This document shows positions 49,998 to 57,813 of a stretch of 64,000 nucleotides of DNA, in pieces. The notes beneath the pieces were generated by a model that saw only the letters and a list, made by a program, of their open reading frames with translations, was not told where the DNA came from and did no database searches. Position numbers and translations under genes: made by a program. Within the stretch, counting starts at the first letter, position 1. Each line of letters begins with the position of its first letter. Source of the stretch: Svornostia abyssi (lineage in GTDB: Bacteria > Actinomycetota > Thermoleophilia > Solirubrobacterales > Solirubrobacteraceae); NCBI GenBank assembly GCA_024666565.1, contig CP088295.1, positions 1,984,001 to 2,048,000 on the forward strand, given 5' to 3'.

Positions 49998-51244
49998 CGA
50001 GCGACCGCAGGTCCCCGCTCGGGCGCAGCTTGCGCTTGAGCAGGAGCGCGCGGGCGTCCGCCCGGCCCGCGATGAGGTCGACCCAGTCGTCGAACCGCGT
50101 CTCGAGCGTGAGCGTCGGCTGCTCGGCGCGCCCGCGGTGCGCGGCGGTCGACCCGTTGTTGAGCTCCACGTACCACGGCGTCGCGTCGGCGAACGACCAC
50201 TGGATCGTGCTCCCGGCGGGCAGCACGTCGGTGCGTGCGCTGCGCGCGATCTCCTCGAACAGCAGGGACATCGAGTGCTCGTCGCGCGCGGCCTGGCCGT
50301 CGCGCGGGCCGATGTAGCCGGCCGCGTACATCGCCACGGCGCGCTGGGCACGCTCCTCGGGTGTCGTGGCCGGATCCCACGGAAGCTCGTCGGCCATGTC
50401 GTCGATGGGGGAGCCCGATCGCGCGGAGCTTCGCCTCGTGCGAACGCGCGGCCTCGGCGATGATGTCCTCGATCGTGAAGCCCCACGACTCGGTGTAGCG
50501 GCGGTCCATGCCCGGAGGCATCGCGAGACCGATGCCCCACGCGGCGCACTCGATGACGGTCTCCATGATCGCGGCGCGAATGGGCTCCGGATCCTCGGCG
50601 TGCAGGTCGGCGAGGAGGCGGACGCCGAAGGCGATGTGGCGCTGCTCGTCCATCGCGACGTGACGCATGCCCTCGCGGAACCCGGGCAGGATGTCGAGCC
50701 GCTCGAGCGCGTCCTCGACGATGTGCTGGCCCGGCTGGGCGACGGACGCCTCGATGAGGATGTGGTACATCGTCACGGCCTTCGCGAGCTGGAGCTTCGA
50801 CCGGTCGGCCCGCAGCTCCTGGGCCATGCGGTCGAGCCGCCCGAAGAGCATGCGGTGGCCCCACGAGAGCTGCGCCTCGGTGGCGGCGAGGCCGCCGCCG
50901 GCCGTGCCGTCGCCGACGCCGACGACCTCGTGCATGAAGCGGTTGAAGAAGACGGAGTGCCGGGACTCGTCGACCTGCTGCGTCGTGAGGAAGTACGTCT
51001 GCTCCTCGAGCGGCGCCGCGTCGACGTACGGCGACAGGTTGTCCGCCACGGCGTCCTCACCGTGGAAGAACAGCGTGAAGAACCACAGCATGCCGCGGCG
51101 CTGCTCGTCCGTGAGCTTCTCGTGCCAGTCGATCCGGTCCTGGCTGAAGTCGATCGTGGTCGCAGACCAGTTCCCGGCTTCCCACCGGGCATACAGGTCG
51201 GTGTACGAGATCTGCTCCGTCGCGCTCGGAATCGCCGTCGCCAT
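49972..51244 (-). CDS. R2-like di-iron ferritin domain fused to SCP2 sterol-binding domain (one frameshift)
   Basis: About 423 residues after repair. Residues 30-270 form an R2-type four-helix bundle with all six di-iron ligands in order: Glu63, Glu93-x2-His96, Glu165, Glu200-x2-His203. After a short linker (LPIDDMADELPWDP) comes an SCP2-like domain (about 310-423: IQWSFADATPWYVELNNG, LTLETRFDDWVDLIAGR). The di-iron part could be an oxidase or oxygenase, and SCP2 domains bind lipids or sterol-like molecules, so a lipid-acting oxidase is a reasonable guess. The break is in GGGGG at 50407-50411. AGGAAG precedes ATG 51244. If the break were real, the SCP2 part could be a separate gene from an internal ATG at 50397. 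Confidence 0.85.
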
Positions 51245-51466
51245 CGAGTGTGCTTCCTCCCCCTTGATCCGGCGTTGGCCCCCGCCGCCCCGGATCAGCT
51301 GTTGTGCCCTCTGGGGCTCGCGAGCGAATGCACGCGTGACAGGTCCGCCTACTGAGCGGTAGCCCCCGGAAACGAACCGTACCACCGGTCTTCGATCATG
51401 CCAATGATCTGAACCCGGTTCACGTGCCGGGTATGGGAACGCCGCATCAGGCAGACTGCGGCGGCA
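51245..51466. promoter_or_regulatory. divergent control region, R2-SCP2 / potassium channel
   Basis: 222 bases with three inverted repeats: TGATCCGG...CCGGATCA (51265-51272 and 51290-51297), a compact GATCAT-GCCA-ATGATC (51394-51409), and ACCCGG...CCGGGT (51413-51432). The second is a good operator candidate. The first may fold in the R2-SCP2 leader. No regulator gene is adjacent. Confidence 0.45.
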
Positions 51467-53163
51467 ATGGCCGAAGCCCCCGGAAGCGACGGGCCCCGCC
51501 CCGTCCTCCTGGCGGGCGATGACGGGCTGTCCGTGCGCGTCCGCGAGGAGCTCGCCGCGATGGGCGTGCCGGCGGTCACGATCTGCTCGCATCCGACCGC
51601 GCTCGCGGCGCGCTCGGCGGCGGCGGCCGGCGCACCGGTCGTCATCGGGGACGCAACCGAGGCTGGCACGTGGGAGCAGGCGGGCATCGCCGACGCCCAG
51701 GCGATCGGTCTGCTCGGCTCCTCCGACGTCGGCAACCTCCACGCCGCCCTGCTCGCCGAGGAGCTCCACGCCACCGCGCCGGTGGTCGTCCGGATGTTCC
51801 AGGCCGACCACGACGGCGGGATCGAGGGGCTGCTCGGTGACCGCGGCCGCGTGCTCTCCGACGCCGAGGTCGCCGCCCCCGCGTTCCTGCACGCCGCGCT
51901 GTCGGGCAACACCGGCCAGCGCATCACGGTGGCGGACCGCCCGCTGGAGGTGGCGGAGGTCGACATCGACGACCCCGCGCTGCTCGTCCCGCTGTGCAAC
52001 GCGGACACGCCGACGGACGTCCTGCCGCCCCGTGGCGCGCTCAACGGGCTGGTGCTCGGCCTCGTCGACCCATACGCCGCCACGGGTGCGCGCGGCGCCA
52101 TGCCGATCGCGGTGCAGCAGGCCGCCGAACGGCGCGCCGTTCGCCGGGCGGAGGTGCACGCGCGCCGGGCTGCGCGGCGCCCGGCGGGTCCGCCACCAGC
52201 TCGCGCTCATCCCCCGGCGGGCCGTGGTCCTCCTGAGCGTGATGTTGGTCGTGATGATCGTCAGCGCGACGATCTTCAATCTCGGCACGAGCGCCGCGAT
52301 CGACCAGCTGGACGCCATCTACTTCACCGTCACGACCATGGCGACCGTCGGCTACGGCGACGTGAACCTCCTCAACGAACCGGACTGGGTGAAGGTCTAC
52401 GACATCTTCCTGATGGCGACGTCGGCGGTCCTCATCGGCATCTTTCTCGCGATCCTCACCGAGGGACTCGTGACCACGCGCATCGACCAGGCCCTGGGCC
52501 GGTTCCCGCGCCCGACGCGCGACCACGTCATCGTCTGCGGGCTGGGGCAGGCCGGGACGCAGGTCCTCGTGCGCCTGCACCAGGCCGACGTGCCGTGCAT
52601 CGGGATCGAACGCAGCCCGGACGCGTCGGGGCTCGTGACGGCGCGGGCACTGGAGATCCCGGTGGTCATCGGCGACGCGCGCAGCCCGGGCACGCTGGAG
52701 GACCTGCACCTCGACCGGGCGCGTGCGCTCATGGCGCTGACGACGGACGACCTGGCGAACATCCAGTGCGCGCTGAAGGGCCGTGAGCTCAACCCGGAGC
52801 TGCGGGTCGTGCTGCGCTGCTTCGACCAGCAACTCGCCGAGCGCCTGGACCACACGATCGACCTCGATCTGACCCGGTCGGTCGCCGACCTGGCCGCCCC
52901 GCCCTTCGCCGCCGCGCTGCTGGGCCGGGAGCTGGGCGAGCCGCTGCCGGTCAGCAACATGCCGCTGCGCCTGCTGGAGACGACGATCCCGGCGGAGTCA
53001 CCGCTGGTCGGCCGGACCGTGCGCGAAGCGGAGGCCGAGGGCGGCCTGCGGTTCCTGCACTGCGGCGGGCGGTGGCGGCCCCGGACGAACCTCGAGCTCG
53101 CCGCGGGGGGAGGAGATCGCGGTGGTGGGCACGCGCGAGGCGTGTGATGCGCTCCTGCGGTAA
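51467..53163 (+). CDS. RCK-pore-RCK potassium channel/regulator (two frameshifts)
   Basis: About 564 residues after repair. An N-terminal RCK-like Rossmann domain (1-205) has a poor glycine loop (GDDGLS). A two-helix pore follows: helix about 251-271, selectivity filter TVGYGD at 293-298, helix about 310-331. A second RCK domain (352-564) has a proper GLGQAG loop at 358-363 and a TrkA-C-like end. It should conduct K+ under nucleotide or ion control. Breaks: somewhere in 52143-52170 (two GCCGGGC sites) and GGGGGG at 53105-53110; one base removed at each gives the full protein ending EACDALLR. Confidence 0.85.
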
Positions 53164-53199
53164 CGCCCTAGGCGAAGCCGCAAGGGCGCAGTTGGGTTC

Positions 53200-54573
53200 T
53201 CAGTGCAGTTTCGGCGTCTGCCAGTCCGCCGCGAGCTTCTCGCTCAGCAGCGCGGGCAGGTCGTCGATCGCCACGCGCTCCTGCGCGAGTGAGTCGCGGT
53301 CGCGCACGGTGACGGTGCGGTCCTCGAGCGTCTGGTGGTCGACCGTGACGCCCCACGGCGTGCCGATCTCGTCCTGGCGGCGGTAGCGCTTGCCGATCGA
53401 GCCGCCCTCGTCGTACTCGACCTGCATGCGGCCGCGGAGCATCCCGACGATCTCCTTGGCGACCTCGGGCTGCCCGTCCTTCTTCACCAGCGGGAGGACG
53501 GCGACCTTCACGGGCGCCAGGCGCGGATGCAGCCGCAGCACCGTGCGCTGCTCGCCCTCGATCTCCTCCTCGTCGTAGGCGTCGACGAGGAACGCGAGCG
53601 TGGCGCGGTCTGCGCCCGCGGCCGGCTCGATGACGTGCGGGACGTACCGCTCGCCTGACCCCTGGTCGAAGTACTCGAGCTTCTCGCCGCTGTGCTCGGC
53701 GTGGGCGCTGAGGTCGAAGTTCCCGCGGTTGGCGATGCCCTCGAGCTCGGACCAGCCGATGGGGAAGAGGTACTCGACATCGGCGGTGCCCGACGAGTAG
53801 TGGCTCAGCTCGTCGGACTCGTGCTCGCGGAGCATGAGGTGGTCGGGCCGGATGCCGAGGCCCGTGTACCAGTCGAAGCGCGCCTGCTTCCAGTACTCGT
53901 ACCACTGCGGCGCGTCGGCGGGCGGGACGAAGAACTCCATCTCCATCTGCTCGAACTCGCGCGTGCGGAAGATGAAGTTGCCGGGCGTGATCTCGTTGCG
54001 GAAGCTCTTCCCGACCTGCGCGATGCCGAACGGCGGCTTCTTGCGGCTGAACTGCAGCACGTTCTTGAAGTTGATGAAGATGCCCTGAGCAGTCTCCGGG
54101 CGCAGGTAGGCGACGGAGCCCGAGTCCTTCACCGGGCCGACCGTCGTCTCGAACATGAGGTTGAACTCGCGCGCCTCGGTGAGGTCGCACTCGGGGCCCT
54201 GGCCAGCGAGCTTGCTGGGCTTCTTCGGGCAGACGAGGTCGGCCTTGCCCTCGGCGAGGTGGTCGGCGCGGAAGCGCGTCTTGCACGTGCGGCAGTCCAC
54301 GAGCGGGTCGGTGAACCCGGCGAGGTGGCCGCTGGCCTCCCACACCTTCGGGTGCTGCAGGATCGCGCTGTCCAGGGCGACGATGTCGTCGCGCTCCTGG
54401 AGCATGGACTTCCACCACGCGTCCTTGACGTTGTTCTTCAGCAGGACGCCGTAGTGGCCGTAGTCGTACGTCGATCCGAGGCCGCCGTAGATCTCCGACG
54501 AGGGGAACACGAAGCCGCGGCGCTTGGCCAGCGCGACGATCTTCTCCATGGTGACGGCGTCGGTCTCGGGCAT
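53200..54573 (-). CDS. glyS: glycyl-tRNA synthetase, alpha2 type
   Basis: 457 residues. Class II core: FVFPSSEIYGGLGSTYDYG at about 22-40 (motif 1 region), FRNEITPGNFIFRTREFEQM (motif 2) and the C-terminal anticodon-binding domain (KVAVLPLVKKDG, DEIGTPWGVTVDH). A zinc-like cluster of cysteines (CRTC and a further pair around CPKKPS...C) sits in the insertion near 95-135. It charges tRNA-Gly. This dimeric eukaryote-like form is usual in Actinomycetota. ATG 54573 has a minus-strand TAGGCT eight bases upstream and no T-box leader. Confidence 0.97.
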   Translation of the reverse strand: MPETDAVTMEKIVALAKRRGFVFPSSEIYGGLGSTYDYGHYGVLLKNNVKDAWWKSMLQERDDIVALDSAILQHPKVWEASGHLAGFTDPLVDCRTCKTRFRADHLAEGKADLVCPKKPSKLAGQGPECDLTEAREFNLMFETTVGPVKDSGSVAYLRPETAQGIFINFKNVLQFSRKKPPFGIAQVGKSFRNEITPGNFIFRTREFEQMEMEFFVPPADAPQWYEYWKQARFDWYTGLGIRPDHLMLREHESDELSHYSSGTADVEYLFPIGWSELEGIANRGNFDLSAHAEHSGEKLEYFDQGSGERYVPHVIEPAAGADRATLAFLVDAYDEEEIEGEQRTVLRLHPRLAPVKVAVLPLVKKDGQPEVAKEIVGMLRGRMQVEYDEGGSIGKRYRRQDEIGTPWGVTVDHQTLEDRTVTVRDRDSLAQERVAIDDLPALLSEKLAADWQTPKLH

Positions 54574-54581
54574 CGGAACGG

Positions 54582-54587
54582 AGCCTA
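54582..54587 (-). promoter_or_regulatory. glyS: -10 box (TAGGCT) of glyS, leaderless-type
   Basis: TAGGCT on the minus strand ends eight bases before the glyS ATG; no Shine-Dalgarno between. Confidence 0.45.
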
Positions 54588-54605
54588 GATGACCGTCCCG
54601 ATCCC

Positions 54606-54654
54606 GGGGTGTGCGCATTCCGGTTCGTCAGCCGAACCGCAATGCTCACACCCC
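54606..54654 (-). terminator. long hairpin terminator of the TetR gene
   Basis: Arms of 8, 5 and 7 base pairs, separated by single mismatches, span 54606-54654 around the loop TCAGC. It overlaps the TetR stop codon at 54646 and insulates glyS from it. Confidence 0.8.
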
Positions 54655-55131
54655 CGACATCAGGGCGCCGATCGCGGCGAGCGGCTGTGCAGGATCACGT
54701 TCCCCGCGCACGAGCGCGTCGAGCACGATGCCGTCGACCGCGGCGACGACCGCCCGCGCTCGCGCCTCGCCGACCACCGTCGCGGCCTGCGCGACGAACC
54801 GCTCCCGCGCGGCGACCAGCGGCTCGCGCAGCTCCTCGTCGCGCGCGGCGAGCAGGAACAGCTCGTACCGCGCGAGCGCGACAGTGCGGCCCGGGCCCAG
54901 CCACCGCGCGATCGCCTCCGGCAGCCCGCCCTCAGCCGGCGTCTCGACCCGCTCCAGGTGGTCGAACAGCGCGCGCAGCAGACCCCGCTGCCCGCCGAAG
55001 TGGTGGCGCACCGAGCCGTGCGGCACGCCCGCCGCGTCCTCCACCGCGCGCACCGTCATCGCCTTCGCGCCGTCGCGGCCGAGGATGTCCAGCGCCGCGT
55101 CGAGGAGCCGGTCCTTCGTCGATTTCTCCAC
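54646..55131 (-). CDS. TetR family transcriptional regulator (likely autoregulated)
   Basis: 161 residues, short for TetR. HTH at about 6-50: DRLLDAALDILGRDGAKAMT, then VEDAAGVPHGSVRHHFGGQRGLL. The ligand domain is only about 110 residues. It starts at GTG 55131, inside one of two 16-base palindromes shared with the divergent methyltransferase gene, so it probably represses both. Ligand unknown; the regulated neighbour suggests a methylated or methylatable small molecule. Confidence 0.92.
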   Translation of the reverse strand: MEKSTKDRLLDAALDILGRDGAKAMTVRAVEDAAGVPHGSVRHHFGGQRGLLRALFDHLERVETPAEGGLPEAIARWLGPGRTVALARYELFLLAARDEELREPLVAARERFVAQAATVVGEARARAVVAAVDGIVLDALVRGERDPAQPLAAIGALMSGV

Positions 55132-55139
55132 ACGGAGAA
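55124..55139. promoter_or_regulatory. TetR operator 1 (over the regulator's start codon)
   Basis: TTCTCCACACGGAGAA, a palindrome with one mismatched pair, covers the GTG at 55131. Its centre is 32 bases, about three helical turns, from operator 2. Confidence 0.72.
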
Positions 55140-55148
55140 GATACGTGG

Positions 55149-55154
55149 TACGGT
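55149..55154 (+). promoter_or_regulatory. -10 box (TACGGT) of methyltransferase gene, leaderless-type
   Basis: TACGGT ends seven bases before ATG 55162, so transcription should begin at or beside the ATG. The box lies between the two operators. Confidence 0.5.
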
Positions 55155-55155
55155 C

Positions 55156-55171
55156 TTCTCCATGTGGAGAA
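55156..55171. promoter_or_regulatory. TetR operator 2 (over the methyltransferase start codon)
   Basis: TTCTCCATGTGGAGAA, a perfect palindrome containing the ATG at 55162-55164. Same sequence as operator 1 apart from its central three bases. Confidence 0.78.
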
Positions 55172-55788
55172 TCGATTCAGCGCTCGACGAGGCCGGCGCG
55201 CCGTACGACCGCAAGGCGGCGGGGTACGACCGGCTCGTCCGCAGCCGCACCTACAACCGCCTGCTCTGGAAGACGAGCCCCGACGACTACGAGGCCTTCG
55301 CCGCCGCGGCGATCGCCGAGGACGACGGCCCGCTGCTCGACGTCGGCGCCGGATCGGCCGCCGCGACCGCGCACCTGCACGCGGCGTCCGGTCGCCCCAC
55401 CGTCCTGGTCGACACCTCCCGCGCGATGCTCGAGCGCGCGGGCGAGCGGATCGGCGACGACGCCCCGCACGTCTCGCTGCTCCAGGCCGACGCCCTCGCG
55501 CTTCCGCTGGAGGGAGGGTTCACCACGGTCCTGTGCATGGGGCTCCTGCACCTGTTCGACGACCCCGCCGCGCTCGTCGACGCGCTGTGCGCCCAGGCGG
55601 CGCCCGGCGGCACCGTGCACGTGAGCGCGCTCGTGGCGGAGACCGCGATCGGCCGCCGGTATCTGCGCGTGCTGCACCGGGCCGGGGAGGTCGCGGCGCC
55701 GCGAACCGCCGCAGAGCTCTCGGCGGCGCTCGGCGGGATCGAGCTGGACGCCCGCGGGAGCATGGCGTACGCGTCCATCCGCCGGTGA
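55162..55788 (+). CDS. class I SAM-dependent methyltransferase
   Basis: 208 residues from the ATG within operator 2. The SAM loop PLLDVGAGSAAATAHLH is at 55-71, followed by VLVDTSRAML (motif II) and LLQADALALPLEGGFTTVLCMGLLH (motifs III-IV). The N terminus (ALDEAGAPYDRKAAGYDRLVRS) is the usual cap of small-molecule methyltransferases. Substrate unknown. Regulated as a pair with the divergent TetR gene. Confidence 0.9.
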   Translation: MWRIDSALDEAGAPYDRKAAGYDRLVRSRTYNRLLWKTSPDDYEAFAAAAIAEDDGPLLDVGAGSAAATAHLHAASGRPTVLVDTSRAMLERAGERIGDDAPHVSLLQADALALPLEGGFTTVLCMGLLHLFDDPAALVDALCAQAAPGGTVHVSALVAETAIGRRYLRVLHRAGEVAAPRTAAELSAALGGIELDARGSMAYASIRR

Positions 55789-55803
55789 CGCGCTTGGCAC
55801 TCC

Positions 55804-55809
55804 TATACT
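55804..55809 (+). promoter_or_regulatory. -10 box (TATACT), near-leaderless
   Basis: TATACT, close to the consensus, ends nine bases before the ATG at 55819. A GGTGAC at 55783-55788 could be a weak -35 at 15-base spacing. Confidence 0.5.
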
Positions 55810-55818
55810 GCGAGTGCC

Positions 55819-56136
55819 ATGCCGTTCTATGAGTATCGACGCCCGGACGGGACGACGTTCGAGGTCATGCAGAAGATGAGTGAGGATCCGCTCACGCACG
55901 ACCCCGAGACGGGTGTGCCGGTCGAGCGGGTCTTCCACCCGATCGCCGTCCACTTCAAGGGCAAGGGCTTCTACAACACCGATTACGGGACGAAGCGCCG
56001 CAACCGCGAGAAGGCCAAGGGCGACGGCGGTTCGTCGTCCGGTTCCAGCTCTTCGAGCGACAGCGGCAGCTCATCCTCCTCGGCGTCGTCCGGCGACGCC
56101 AAGGGCTCGTCCTCGAGTAGCAGCAGCTCCTCGTAG
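55819..56136 (+). CDS. FmdB-family protein lacking zinc-ribbon cysteines
   Basis: 105 residues. The layout is that of FmdB proteins: MPFYEYR opening, a short double hairpin, VERVFHPIAVHFKGKGFYNTDYG at 36-58, and a long Ser/Gly tail (70-105). FmdB domains normally carry two CxxC pairs binding zinc (CPDCG, CPECG); here the corresponding stretches read RRPDGT and HDPETG, with no cysteine at all. Either zinc has been lost or acidic and His residues replace it. A TATACT box lies nine bases upstream. Confidence 0.85.
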   Translation: MPFYEYRRPDGTTFEVMQKMSEDPLTHDPETGVPVERVFHPIAVHFKGKGFYNTDYGTKRRNREKAKGDGGSSSGSSSSSDSGSSSSSASSGDAKGSSSSSSSSS

Positions 56137-56138
56137 GG

Positions 56139-56576
56139 TCACGGCGCCCCGAGGAGGTCCGCCTTCGCGGCGGTGAACTCCTCGTCGCTCAGTGACCCTG
56201 CGCGGTGCAGGTCGGCCAGGCGTGCCAGCTCATCGGCCTTCGACGGCCCCGCTGCGGGCTGCGCGGCCGCCGGCGCGCCGCCCCCGCGGTGCAGGTGGTT
56301 GCGCACGGCCGCGTAGTGCGCGGCAAGGCCGACCCCCCAGCCCAGCAGCGGCCACAGGAACCACGGGTAGCTCGTGCCGCCGGCCAGCTGCCACGTCGTG
56401 AGCCAGATCATGAACAGCAGCAGGTTCACGGCGACGAACACCGTGGCGTGCGTGCGGAACGCGGTGCGATTGCCCGACGACCACTGCTGCTGACGGCGCT
56501 GGCGCACCGCGTGGGCCTGGGCCTGCTCGGTGGCCTGCGCGCGCTCGACGGCGCGGGCGAACGGGTCATCCTGCAT
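56139..56576 (-). CDS. 2TM-domain protein with C-terminal SHOCT domain
   Basis: 145 residues. A charged Gln/Arg-rich start, two membrane helices (about 42-63 and 72-92, HATVFVAVNLLLFMIWLTTW and the WFLWPLLGWGVGLAAHY segment) of the 2TM domain, an Ala/Pro linker and a SHOCT domain (112-143: ADELARLADLHRAGSLSDEE). SHOCT ends often mediate oligomer contacts. Its ATG lies 11 bases inside the end of the PadR gene, so it is co-translated and probably the effector or membrane partner of the cyclase-PadR operon. Confidence 0.9.
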   Translation of the reverse strand: MQDDPFARAVERAQATEQAQAHAVRQRRQQQWSSGNRTAFRTHATVFVAVNLLLFMIWLTTWQLAGGTSYPWFLWPLLGWGVGLAAHYAAVRNHLHRGGGAPAAAQPAAGPSKADELARLADLHRAGSLSDEEFTAAKADLLGAP

Positions 56577-57042
56577 GGTGCCTCCTCTGCTTGGTGGTGC
56601 TCGTGCTCGCCAGGAGCTCGATCGCGTTGGCCGCTCGGTCCAGCACCGCGGCCGCGTCGCCTGGGTCGACCAGGCCGGACAGCGGGGACAGCCGGGCCTT
56701 GAAGCGGGTGAGCAGCGCGTCGAGCGACTCGCCGCCTCCGCCGAGCCGCACCCCGACGCGCAGCTCCAGTGCGGCCAGCATCTCGGCGCGGTCCTGCAGT
56801 GCCTGCTCGCCCGCGGGCGTGGTCGCGTAGACGATCTTGCCGGCGATCGGTTGCCCCTGGATGAGGCCCTCGGCGTCGAGGGCCTCGATCGCGGGGTAGA
56901 TGCTCCCGGGGGACGGGCGGTACCGCGGGCCGAACAGCCGCTTGAGCTCGGCCATGACCTCGTAGCCGTGGCGTGGCTCCTCCGAGAGGAGCGCGAGCAG
57001 GACGAGCGGCAGCTCGCCGTGGCGGAAGAACCGGGGTGGCAT
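56566..57042 (-). CDS. PadR family transcriptional regulator
   Basis: 158 residues. Winged helix at about 10-80: ELPLVLLALLSEEPRHGYEV, ELKRLFGPRYRPSPGSIYPAIEALDAEGLI, then KIVYATTPAGEQAL as the wing. A C-terminal helix gives the dimer interface. PadR proteins usually repress nearby genes and respond to small molecules. The ATG follows the cyclase stop without a gap (TAGATG). Likely binds the repeats upstream of the operon. Confidence 0.93.
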   Translation of the reverse strand: MPPRFFRHGELPLVLLALLSEEPRHGYEVMAELKRLFGPRYRPSPGSIYPAIEALDAEGLIQGQPIAGKIVYATTPAGEQALQDRAEMLAALELRVGVRLGGGGESLDALLTRFKARLSPLSGLVDPGDAAAVLDRAANAIELLASTSTTKQRRHHAG

Positions 57043-57759
57043 CTACGACACCGCCGCGTACGCGGTCACGGGTTGGGAGAGGCCGTCGAGGTCGAGCGCG
57101 CCGAGGGGCCGCACCGGCTGATCGCCCGCCTCGTCGCTGAGCGTGTGCGTCGTCTCGGAGACGATCGTCTCGCCGGCCTCGGCTCGGTCGCACAGCCGCG
57201 CGGCGATGATGACGGTCGTGCCGTAGTAGTCGTCGCCGTCGCGCAGCAGTTCGCCGGTGTGCACGCCGATCCGCAGTCCGAGCTGGTCGGCGTCGGCGGC
57301 GACCGCGCGTTGCATGTCGGCGGCGCACGCGGTGGCGGCGGCCGGATCGGCGAAGACCGCCATCACGCCGTCGCCGAGGCGCTTGACCTCGCGTCCGCGG
57401 TGCGCGGTGATCGCCGCGCCCAGCAGGTCGAAGTGGCGCTGGCGGCGCGCGTGGGCGCCGTCCTCGCCGAACGAGGCGATCATCTCGGTCGAGCCGACGA
57501 TGTCGGTGAAGAGGATGGTGCCCCGGCCCGGCACGCGGCCCCGGCGCTCGAGCGCGGCCATCCCGGCCGGGGTGGTGCGGTAGCGCAGCACCCCGCCCTC
57601 GGGGGCCGAGGAGATGAGCCCCTCGGTCTCGAGTGTCGCCAGCGCCAGCCGCACGCGCTTGCCGCGGCCGATCTGGTCGAGCGACGCCGGGCCGAGGCTC
57701 GCGACCTCGAGCAGGTCGAGGAGGAAGTCGGCGGTGGATGCGGGGTTCGAGGAGGCCAT
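57043..57759 (-). CDS. winged-helix protein fused to class III nucleotide cyclase domain
   Basis: 238 residues. Residues 8-75 form a winged helix of PadR/MarR type (DLLEVASLGPASLDQIGRGK, ALATLETEGLIS, RYRTTPAGMAAL). Residues 80-235 form a class III cyclase domain: TILFTDIVGSTEM with metal Asp86, KRLGDGVMAVF with Lys126 and second metal Asp130, and GDDYYGTTVIIAARLC. Arg188 is kept but the transition-state Asn of the VNxAAR motif is Ile184, so activity may be low or lost. The protein could bind DNA under nucleotide control. First of an operon with PadR and the 2TM-SHOCT gene. Confidence 0.9.
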   Translation of the reverse strand: MASSNPASTADFLLDLLEVASLGPASLDQIGRGKRVRLALATLETEGLISSAPEGGVLRYRTTPAGMAALERRGRVPGRGTILFTDIVGSTEMIASFGEDGAHARRQRHFDLLGAAITAHRGREVKRLGDGVMAVFADPAAATACAADMQRAVAADADQLGLRIGVHTGELLRDGDDYYGTTVIIAARLCDRAEAGETIVSETTHTLSDEAGDQPVRPLGALDLDGLSQPVTAYAAVS

Positions 57760-57771
57760 CTGCGGAGGCGT

Positions 57772-57811
57772 TACGAAACGCCTACGAAGAATGTATCGAA
57801 ACTCCTACGAA
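57772..57811 (-). promoter_or_regulatory. repeated operator upstream of the cyclase operon
   Basis: Two near-identical units, TACGAAACGCCTACGAA (57772-57788) and TATCGAAACTCCTACGAA (57794-57811), start 22 bases apart, about two helical turns. A minus-strand TACATT (-10-like; complement of 57792-57797) lies between or within them, so bound protein would block the promoter. PadR or the cyclase's own winged helix is the natural ligand. Confidence 0.65.
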
Positions 57812-57813
57812 AG

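Noticed and set aside
50397-50400. separate start for the SCP2 domain at the internal ATG
   Set aside because: Removing one base from GGGGG at 50407-50411 fuses it smoothly to the R2 domain; kept as an alternative in the feature note.
54574-54605. T-box leader before glyS
   Set aside because: Only 32 bases lie before the upstream terminator, and a TANNNT box eight bases from the ATG argues for a leaderless start.
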